Below, piece by piece: positions 16,313-21,932 of a stretch of 21,932 bases of DNA; position 1 is the first letter of the stretch, and each line of letters opens with the position of its first letter. The position numbers and the translations under genes were made by a program. The notes beneath the pieces were generated by a model that had not been told where the DNA came from, did not search any database, and was given only the letters and a program-made list of their open reading frames with translations. The stretch spans positions 1 through 21,932 of the forward strand of contig JADGQU010000004.1 in assembly GCA_017881545.1 (NCBI GenBank), read 5' to 3'. This DNA is from Gemmatimonadaceae bacterium (lineage in GTDB: Bacteria; Gemmatimonadota; Gemmatimonadetes; Gemmatimonadales; Gemmatimonadaceae).

Positions 16313-18186
16313 TCATCGGCACCGCGGGTCACATCGATCACGGCAAGACGGCACTCGTCAAAGCGTTGACCGGCGTTGACGCCGACCGTCTACCCGAAGA
16401 AAAGCGCCGCGGAATCACGATCGACCTTGGATTTGCGCCGCTCTCGCTCGAGGGCGTCGGTACCGTTGGAGTGATCGATGTTCCAGGCCACGAAGACTTC
16501 GTGCGCAGCATGCTGGTGGGCGCGACCGGGATAGATCTCGGACTTCTCGTCGTAGCGGCTGACGAAGGAGTGATGCCGCAGACACGCGAGCATCTGCGGA
16601 TCCTCGAGCTGCTGAGGATTCCACAAGTCGTGGTTGCGGTCACGAAATGCGATCTGGTTGACGACGAGTGGCTCGGACTCGTGCGGAACGATGTCCTGGC
16701 GCTGTTCGATGAATCCCCGATACCAACGCCAAGTGTCGTGAGCTGCTCGAGCCGCACGCTCGTGGGGCTGGACGAGCTGCGCGCTATTCTGAGTGAGCGA
16801 CTTGCGAACGGGAAAAAGAAGGGAAGCGACGACATTTTCCGGATGCCAGTCGATCGCGCATTTTCGATCAAGGGAACGGGCACGGTCGTGACCGGCACTG
16901 TGTGGAGCGGCGAGCTGCCCGTTGACGCGGGCGTTTTTGTGCTGCCCTCCGGCAAGCCGGCCAGAACGCGAAGAATCGAGCAGCACGGAAAGTCCACGGA
17001 TGTTGCTCGCGCCGGAGGTCGAGCCGCGATCGCGCTGGCAGGACTCGACGTCAGTGATGTGTCACGCGGTTCTGTCATCGTTCGCGACGAGAATTGGCAG
17101 CCGACTTCGCTCTTCGAGGCTGTGGTCACGCTCGATTCCGACATGGGGGCAACCCTGACGCCTCGCACGCGACTGCGGCTGCATGCCGGTGCTTCGGAAG
17201 TCGGCGCGAAGCTCGTGTTGGCAGCGGGTACGGGGACCCTGATGCGAGTCACGACCGATGCGCCTCTCGTACTTCGCGGCGGCGACCGTTTTGTGCTCCG
17301 GCTTCCTGCACCGCTTCGCACAATCGGGGGCGGCGTCGTGATCGACCCGCACGCCCGTCGCCGCCCATTGCCGCGCCTGTCGGCTGAAAAGCTCGACCAG
17401 CTGTCCACTGACACCTCGGCCCGACTCGGCTACGTACTGGATGCCGAGCACGCCAGAGGCGTTCGCGTCCAGGACATTCCGGTGCGAACTGGTTGCTCTC
17501 CAGCTGAGGTGCAGAGCCTCATCGACGAGAGTGGCGCCCATAGCGGAACACACAACCTTTTTACGCCCGCCGCTGTCGAACAAGTAATGGCAAGCGTAAG
17601 ACGGATAGTCGCGGAATATGAGATCGCATCTCCACTCTCCCTTGGCGTCCCGGCGAGGACGCTGAGGGAGGGTCTGCGTGTGGACGAAGAACTGGCCGAC
17701 ATCTCCATTCGCGAGATGGAACGCGCCGGTGAAATCGAGTCGCACGGACCTTTGATGCGCAGACCCGGTTGGGCGCCTTCACCAACCGAGCGGGACCTGG
17801 ACGTGAGCAACCGCCTGGCGCATGAAATTTGCGCAGGGCACCAGGAGCCGCCGAGCGTGGGAGAGTTGGTCGCACGCTACGGCAGCTCGGTGCCGGCGCT
17901 GCTCCGATATCTGGAGCGGCAGGGGCGAATCGTCCAGGTGGAGGCGAATCGCTACTACGGCCGGAGCACGCTCGAGGCAATGATCGGGCTGCTTCGAACG
18001 AAGCTTGTGCCGGGGCAGGTCTATGTGCCTGCGCAGCTTAGAGATGTGCTCGGGTTTTCGAGAAAGTACCTCATACCCTTTCTGGAGTTCTGTGATAGAA
18101 ACGGGATTACGGAAAGGCGAGGGGAAGGCCGGACTCTGCTCCAAACAGGTGGAGTTCTGCTTGACACCTCCCAAGCTCATTCGTAA
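16309..18186 (+). CDS. selB: Selenocysteine-specific translation elongation factor SelB
   Basis: SelB brings selenocysteinyl-tRNA to UGA codons marked by a SECIS hairpin. The 625-residue protein (from GTG 16309) has the GTPase motifs GHIDHGKT (7-14), RRGITIDLGFAPL (the SelB form of switch I, about 33-45), DVPGHE (57-62) and TKCD (112-115). After EF-Tu-like domains 2 and 3 come C-terminal winged helices, ending in YYGRSTLEAMIGLLRTKL and FSRKYLIPFLEFCDRNGITE, the RNA-binding part unique to SelB. The GTG overlaps the recO stop by four bases; a start 27 bases earlier would add residues before the conserved IIGTAGHIDHG, so I reject it. Its presence implies selA, selC and selD and at least one selenoprotein elsewhere; none is in this window. 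Confidence 0.96.
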   Translation: MIIGTAGHIDHGKTALVKALTGVDADRLPEEKRRGITIDLGFAPLSLEGVGTVGVIDVPGHEDFVRSMLVGATGIDLGLLVVAADEGVMPQTREHLRILELLRIPQVVVAVTKCDLVDDEWLGLVRNDVLALFDESPIPTPSVVSCSSRTLVGLDELRAILSERLANGKKKGSDDIFRMPVDRAFSIKGTGTVVTGTVWSGELPVDAGVFVLPSGKPARTRRIEQHGKSTDVARAGGRAAIALAGLDVSDVSRGSVIVRDENWQPTSLFEAVVTLDSDMGATLTPRTRLRLHAGASEVGAKLVLAAGTGTLMRVTTDAPLVLRGGDRFVLRLPAPLRTIGGGVVIDPHARRRPLPRLSAEKLDQLSTDTSARLGYVLDAEHARGVRVQDIPVRTGCSPAEVQSLIDESGAHSGTHNLFTPAAVEQVMASVRRIVAEYEIASPLSLGVPARTLREGLRVDEELADISIREMERAGEIESHGPLMRRPGWAPSPTERDLDVSNRLAHEICAGHQEPPSVGELVARYGSSVPALLRYLERQGRIVQVEANRYYGRSTLEAMIGLLRTKLVPGQVYVPAQLRDVLGFSRKYLIPFLEFCDRNGITERRGEGRTLLQTGGVLLDTSQAHS

Positions 18187-18266
18187 GTTCGCGTAAGAAG
18201 AACAAATGTCCACCTTCGTAGGAGTTAGCGTCTAGAGACCCTCTTTCGTCAGCATTTGGAGACAAC

Positions 18267-18725
18267 ATGAAGCACCTTTGGCGGGCGCTGTTGGTAGTGC
18301 TCGTGCTCGGCGCGTTCATGCCAAGTCGTTCGGCGGCTCAGGGAACTTCACCCCAGACCGGCGGAGGACAAGGCGCCGGGTTGCAACTGGGACAAAACTT
18401 TCCGAACCCAGTCAATCAAGACACACGGATTCGGTTCGTCGTTGGCGATGCACAGGGATGCGTCGACTCCGGGCGTCAATACCGTGTGAGCCTGCGGGTC
18501 TACAACCTTCTGGCGCAGCAGGTCGCTGTGCCGGTTCTGCAGGGCGGTGTAGGGAACGCTGCCGGCGGCGAGCCGCTGGACGCTTTGGCTTTGACGTGCG
18601 GCGAGTACATGGTGTACTGGAATGGCAAGTACTCGACGGGTGATGATGTCGCTTCCGGGATCTACCTCTATCGACTTGAAGTCGATGGCAAGGTCCTCGT
18701 CAAGAAGATGATCGTCAGAAAGTAG
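18267..18725 (+). CDS. Small secreted protein with FlgD-like / T9SS type A-like C-terminal domain
   Basis: A 152-residue exported protein of unknown job. Residues 1-25 are a clear signal peptide (LLVVLVLGAFMP core, SAAQ end), followed by a short Gly/Gln/Thr linker. From about residue 40 to the end it matches the pattern of FlgD Ig-like and type IX secretion C-terminal sorting domains: LGQNFPNPVN, VSLRVYNLLAQQVAVPVLQG, GEYMVYWNGK, GDDVASGIYLYRLEVDGK, and the terminal KKMIVRK. Two cysteines (65 and 111) may pair. In known cases this module ends a much larger secreted protein, so a stand-alone version is odd. ATG 18267 has GGAGA at 18258-18262. The gene is free-standing and ends in a strong terminator. 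A T9SS link is a family analogy, not shown here. Confidence 0.85.
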   Translation: MKHLWRALLVVLVLGAFMPSRSAAQGTSPQTGGGQGAGLQLGQNFPNPVNQDTRIRFVVGDAQGCVDSGRQYRVSLRVYNLLAQQVAVPVLQGGVGNAAGGEPLDALALTCGEYMVYWNGKYSTGDDVASGIYLYRLEVDGKVLVKKMIVRK

Positions 18726-18739
18726 GAACCTGAGTTTTT

Positions 18740-18780
18740 GAGACGCGCCCCCGCGGTACTGGGGGCGCGTCTCTTTTTTT
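18740..18780 (+). terminator. Intrinsic transcription terminator
   Basis: A perfect 13-bp GC-rich stem (GAGACGCGCCCCC at 18740-18752 and its complement at 18761-18773) with an eight-base loop is followed directly by seven Ts (18774-18780). It begins 15 bases after the small secreted-protein gene and is a textbook Rho-independent terminator for it. Confidence 0.97.
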
Positions 18781-18784
18781 GGTC

Positions 18785-18955
18785 TGGCTACGGGGGCGCT
18801 TACGTGGGATGCAAGTACTGAGTGGGGTCAGTTGGTCAGCGTGACAGTCGACCAGTGGTTTTCAGTGAGCGCGCCAAACTGACAACCACTGGCACACTGA
18901 CAACTCAATACTGGCTACTCAAGACTTGCATCCCCCATAATCTTCCCCGTAGCCA
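18785..18955. repeat. 171-bp imperfect palindromic element with TCAGT-like short repeats
   Basis: The two halves are imperfect reverse complements. Matching blocks are TGGCTACGGGG (18785-18795) with 18945-18955, GGGATGCAAGT (18806-18816) with 18924-18934, TGAGT (18819-18823) with 18917-18921, and a 15-base block CCAGTGGTTTTCAGT (18852-18866) with 18878-18892 at 14 of 15. The centre is the 11-base loop at 18867-18877. Both arms carry several TCAGT/ACTGA units at about seven- to ten-base spacing. No open frame of interest lies inside. It sits between the terminator and clpB, in a 339-base gene-free stretch; in the remaining 109 bases before clpB I see nothing definite. It could be a foldback (MITE-like) repeat, a structured RNA or a decayed insertion. 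Confidence 0.75.
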
Positions 18956-19064
18956 ATTTTGCCGATATCTCCGGCGGCGCGGAGCGTCGACGGCCGATTT
19001 GGCGGGTTTTATGCGGCACCGCCGTTGCAACCCATCACCTGCCCACACGCCCCACGATTCATCC

Positions 19065-21677
19065 ATGATAAATCCAGATCGCCTAACCGTTAAAGCGACC
19101 GAAGCCCTCAACGAAGCCGTGGATCTCGCGCGTCGCGCCGGGAATCCCCTCGTCTACGACCTCCACCTTCTCCTGGCGCTCCTCTCCCAGGACGAGGGGA
19201 TAGTCGTTCCGATCCTCCAGAAGCTCGGCGTTAGCGTCACACAGCTGCGCGAGGCGGTTGGTCGCGAGATGGCGCGCTACCCGAAGCAGTCGAACGCCCA
19301 GCCTACGCTTTCCCGCGAGCTCAATCAGGTGTTCGACAAGGCGGAAGCGGACGCGCAGAAGCTTGGCGACGAGTTCGTTTCGACCGAACATTTTCTGCTC
19401 GCGCTTTCCGACGTCAAGGGGACCGAGAGCAGGAATCTTCTCAACGGCGTTGGCGCAACCCACGAAGCGCTGTTGGAGGCGCTCCAAACCGTCCGCGGTT
19501 CGCACCGCGTCACGGACCAGACTCCGGAGAACCAGTACCAGGCGCTCCAGCGCTATACCCGTGACCTCACCGATGCGGCGCGCAAAGGGAAACTCGATCC
19601 AGTAATCGGGCGCGACGAAGAAATCCGCCGCGTCATTCAGGTGCTCTCGCGCCGCACCAAGAACAATCCCGTTCTCATCGGCGAGCCGGGCGTGGGCAAG
19701 ACGGCGATCGCCGAGGGTCTCGCGCAGCGCATCGTCAACGGCGACGTCCCCGAGAGTCTCAAGAACAAGCGGTTCTTGTCACTCGATCTTGGCGCGCTGA
19801 TCGCCGGCGCAAAGTTTCGCGGCGAGTTCGAAGAGCGACTCAAGGCGGTGCTGAAAGAAGTCACCGAGGGCGAAGGGCAGTTCGTCATGTTCATCGATGA
19901 AATACACAACCTCGTCGGCGCCGGGAAAGCCGAAGGTTCGATGGACGCGGGTAACATGCTCAAGCCCATGCTCGCCCGCGGCGAGCTTCGCGTGGTGGGA
20001 GCTACGACGCTTGACGAATACCGGAAGCACATTGAAAAAGACGCGGCCCTCGAGCGCCGCTTCCAGCCCGTGTACGTCGGTGAGCCGTCGGTCGAAAGCA
20101 CGATCGCGATTCTGCGCGGACTCAAGGAGAGGTACGAGTCGCATCACGCCGTTCGCATTACCGACGGCGCGATCGTCGCCGCCGCGACACTCTCCAATCG
20201 CTACATCGGTGACCGTTTCCTCCCCGACAAGGCAATCGACCTCATTGACGAGGCCGCGTCCCGGATGCGCATAGAGATCGACTCGATGCCCCAGGAGATC
20301 GACGAGGTCGAGCGGCGCATCACGCAGCTCGAAATCGAGCGGCAGGCCCTCCAGAAGGAGAAGGACAAGGAATCGCGCGAGCGGCTCAAGGCGCTGGAGC
20401 GGGAGTTGGCCGAGCTGCGCGAGAAATCCGCCGGGATGAAAGCCCAGTGGCAGCAGGAGAAAGACACACTCGGCGCTGTCGGCAAATTCGGCCAGCAGCT
20501 CGAGCAGGCGCGCATCGAAGCCGAGCGGGCAACGAGGGCCGGCGATCTGCAAAAGGCGGCCGAGATCACCTACGGCCAGATACCTCAGCTCGAACGCCAG
20601 ATGAAGGAGGCCGAGCAAAAGCTCGCCAGCAAGCAGTCCGGCGGCGCGCGCTTCCTCAAGGAAGAAGTCACCGCCGAGGATATCGCCGAGATCGTCTCCC
20701 GCTGGACGGGAATCCCCGTGACGAGGATGATGGAAGGCGAGCGCCAGCGGCTGACGAAACTGGAGCACGAGCTGGCGAGGCGGGTAATCGGTCAGGACGA
20801 GGCGGTGACCGCAGTCGCCAATGCCGTCCGGCGTTCGCGCGCCGGACTTCAGGATCCCAACCGTCCGATCGGCTCATTCATTTTCCTCGGTCCCACCGGC
20901 GTGGGCAAAACAGACACTGCTCGCGCGCTGGCGGAATTTCTGTTCGACAACGAGCAGGCGATGGTTCGCATCGACATGTCGGAGTACATGGAGAAGCACG
21001 CCGTCGCGCGACTGATCGGTGCGCCTCCGGGCTACATTGGGTTCGAGGAGGGAGGCCAGCTCACTGAAGCCGTTCGCCGGCGTCCGTACTCGGTCGTGTT
21101 GTTCGACGAGATCGAGAAGGCGCATCCTGACGTCTTCAACATCCTTCTCCAGATACTGGATGACGGCCGCCTGACCGACTCACAGGGGCGCACCGTCGAT
21201 TTCCGGAACAGTGTCATCATCATGACGTCGAACATCGGGAGCACCTACATCCTCGAGCACACGGGCGACGACCGCGCGGTGGTGGAGGCGCAGGTGACGA
21301 ACGCTCTCAGGCAGCATTTCCGCCCCGAGTTTCTCAATCGCATCGACGACATCATCATCTTCCGCGCGCTTGGGAAGGGTGAGATCGAGCACATCATCGA
21401 CCTTCAGCTCGGGAAGCTCGAGAAGCTGCTCGCGGACCGGAAGCTCACGTTCGAGCTGACGCCGGCGGCGCGGGAGGTTCTGGCGACAGAGGGCTACGAT
21501 CCGGCGTTCGGGGCACGTCCGCTGAAGAGGGCAATTCAGCGCTTGCTGCAGAACCCGCTCGCGCTCGCTGTCCTAGAGGGCAAGTTCAACGAGGGGGATC
21601 ACATCGTGGTCGACAAGGATCCGAAGGGAGAGCTCACCTTCCGGACGTCGAAAGAGCCCGCGCTTGCAGGCAGATAG
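19065..21677 (+). CDS. clpB: ATP-dependent chaperone ClpB
   Basis: ClpB is a hexameric AAA+ disaggregase that works with DnaK to rescue aggregated proteins after heat stress. I place the start at ATG 19065 (MINPDRLTVKATEALNEA), the normal N-terminus; the open frame reaches back to 18822 but that part is the palindromic element. The 870-residue protein has the Clp N domain (1-145), first AAA+ module with Walker A GEPGVGKT (206-213) and FIDEIHNLVGAG, the ClpB-specific coiled-coil middle domain (about 412-527, rich in Glu, Lys, Arg and Gln), and the second AAA+ module with GPTGVGKT (609-616), LLQILDDGRLTDSQGR and the C-terminal FGARPLKRAIQRLLQNPLA. No IGF/IGL loop for ClpP binding is seen, as expected. 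No CIRCE element or convincing heat-shock promoter was found upstream. Confidence 0.97.
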   Translation: MINPDRLTVKATEALNEAVDLARRAGNPLVYDLHLLLALLSQDEGIVVPILQKLGVSVTQLREAVGREMARYPKQSNAQPTLSRELNQVFDKAEADAQKLGDEFVSTEHFLLALSDVKGTESRNLLNGVGATHEALLEALQTVRGSHRVTDQTPENQYQALQRYTRDLTDAARKGKLDPVIGRDEEIRRVIQVLSRRTKNNPVLIGEPGVGKTAIAEGLAQRIVNGDVPESLKNKRFLSLDLGALIAGAKFRGEFEERLKAVLKEVTEGEGQFVMFIDEIHNLVGAGKAEGSMDAGNMLKPMLARGELRVVGATTLDEYRKHIEKDAALERRFQPVYVGEPSVESTIAILRGLKERYESHHAVRITDGAIVAAATLSNRYIGDRFLPDKAIDLIDEAASRMRIEIDSMPQEIDEVERRITQLEIERQALQKEKDKESRERLKALERELAELREKSAGMKAQWQQEKDTLGAVGKFGQQLEQARIEAERATRAGDLQKAAEITYGQIPQLERQMKEAEQKLASKQSGGARFLKEEVTAEDIAEIVSRWTGIPVTRMMEGERQRLTKLEHELARRVIGQDEAVTAVANAVRRSRAGLQDPNRPIGSFIFLGPTGVGKTDTARALAEFLFDNEQAMVRIDMSEYMEKHAVARLIGAPPGYIGFEEGGQLTEAVRRRPYSVVLFDEIEKAHPDVFNILLQILDDGRLTDSQGRTVDFRNSVIIMTSNIGSTYILEHTGDDRAVVEAQVTNALRQHFRPEFLNRIDDIIIFRALGKGEIEHIIDLQLGKLEKLLADRKLTFELTPAAREVLATEGYDPAFGARPLKRAIQRLLQNPLALAVLEGKFNEGDHIVVDKDPKGELTFRTSKEPALAGR

Positions 21678-21723
21678 CCGTCTCACGCACGCGACGCTCG
21701 GCGCCGGCGGCGGATCGTTGGCG

Positions 21724-21932
21724 GTGGATGAGCAGTACGTCCGGAATGCGCTCGATCTCGCCCGCGAAGCAGCAAAGCGAAATGAAGTCCCGATTGGCGC
21801 GGTGATCGTGCGTGATGGCTCGATCATCGCCGCCGCGAGCAATCGAACTGTGCGGGACCAGGACCCAACCGCCCACGCCGAGCTTCTCGCGATTCGCGAG
21901 GCGTCGTCGAAACTCGATCGGTGGAGACTGGA
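21724..21932 (+). CDS. tadA: tRNA-specific adenosine deaminase TadA (N-terminal part, runs off window)
   Basis: TadA converts the wobble adenosine of tRNA-Arg(ACG) to inosine. About 69 residues are visible: DEQYVRNALDLAREAAKRNE, VPIGAVIVRDGSIIAAASN, then the zinc-binding active-site motif PTAHAELLAIREA with the HAE triad, so this is the deaminase fold. The downstream PCxxC zinc motif lies outside the window. The start is uncertain: GTG 21724 is used here, TTG 21718 or TTG 21664 (inside clpB) are in frame. It lies 46 bases after clpB. A related nucleoside deaminase (such as guanine or cytosine deaminase) cannot be fully excluded without the C-terminus. Confidence 0.88.
   Translation, partial: MDEQYVRNALDLAREAAKRNEVPIGAVIVRDGSIIAAASNRTVRDQDPTAHAELLAIREASSKLDRWRL

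Noticed and set aside
18187..18266. Possible selC (tRNA-Sec) directly after selB
   Set aside because: The 80-base gap has no cloverleaf, no T-loop GGTTCGAATCC-like motif and no acceptor stem pairing; it holds only the leader and ribosome site of the next gene.
18933..18938. CCCCAT, resembling the -10 element of sigma-32 heat-shock promoters, upstream of clpB
   Set aside because: No CTTGAA-like -35 element lies at a suitable distance, and the bases belong to an arm of the palindrome, so the match is probably chance. No CIRCE-type inverted repeat was seen either.
18822..19064. 81-residue N-terminal extension of ClpB
   Set aside because: The extension translates the palindromic element and lacks any family match, while ATG 19065 gives the standard ClpB N-terminus.

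Overview
This is a dense, high-GC bacterial segment in which every convincing gene lies on the + strand. Most genes abut or overlap by 1-20 bases, and GTG or TTG starts are common. A mannose-type PTS operon carrying HPr kinase, a B12-uptake operon and a small secreted protein made almost only of a FlgD/T9SS-like C-terminal domain suggest a Gram-negative, possibly Gemmatimonadota-like, environmental bacterium. That placement is an inference; the window contains no rRNA or other taxonomic marker. The TonB-dependent receptor shows that the cell has an outer membrane. No mobile element, CRISPR array or tRNA was recognised.

Layout. (1) 1-1290: riboflavin genes (the end of GTP cyclohydrolase II, then ribH) run into nusB. 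(2) 1290-2390: a family-4 glycosyltransferase. (3) 2422-7827: a tightly overlapped phosphotransferase operon, hprK-EIIA-EIIB-EIIC-EIID-ptsH-ptsI, encoding a complete mannose-family PTS and the kinase that phosphorylates HPr on Ser46. (4) 7881-9047: metK, whose ribosome binding site lies inside a small hairpin. (5) 9134-10589: a bifunctional-nuclease-family protein overlapping an unrecognised secreted, membrane-anchored protein. (6) 10608-15512: a cobalamin riboswitch followed by btuF-btuC-btuD and a BtuB-like TonB-dependent receptor, together a full B12 import route from outer membrane to cytoplasm. (7) 15551-18186: recO overlapping selB, which implies selenocysteine decoding in this organism. 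(8) 18267-18780: the small secreted protein, closed by a textbook intrinsic terminator. (9) 18785-18955: a 171-bp imperfect palindrome rich in TCAGT-like units. (10) 19065-21677: clpB, then the start of tadA, which runs off the end.

Functionally the window is mostly housekeeping (riboflavin, SAM, B12 import, DNA repair, transcription antitermination, protein disaggregation) plus one sugar-uptake and regulatory operon. The items that most deserve a second look are the palindromic element before clpB, the stand-alone sorting-domain-like secreted protein, the RNA hairpins that cover the metK and btuF ribosome binding sites, and the unrecognised membrane-anchored protein upstream of the B12 riboswitch. 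I did not find a clearly new multi-gene system.
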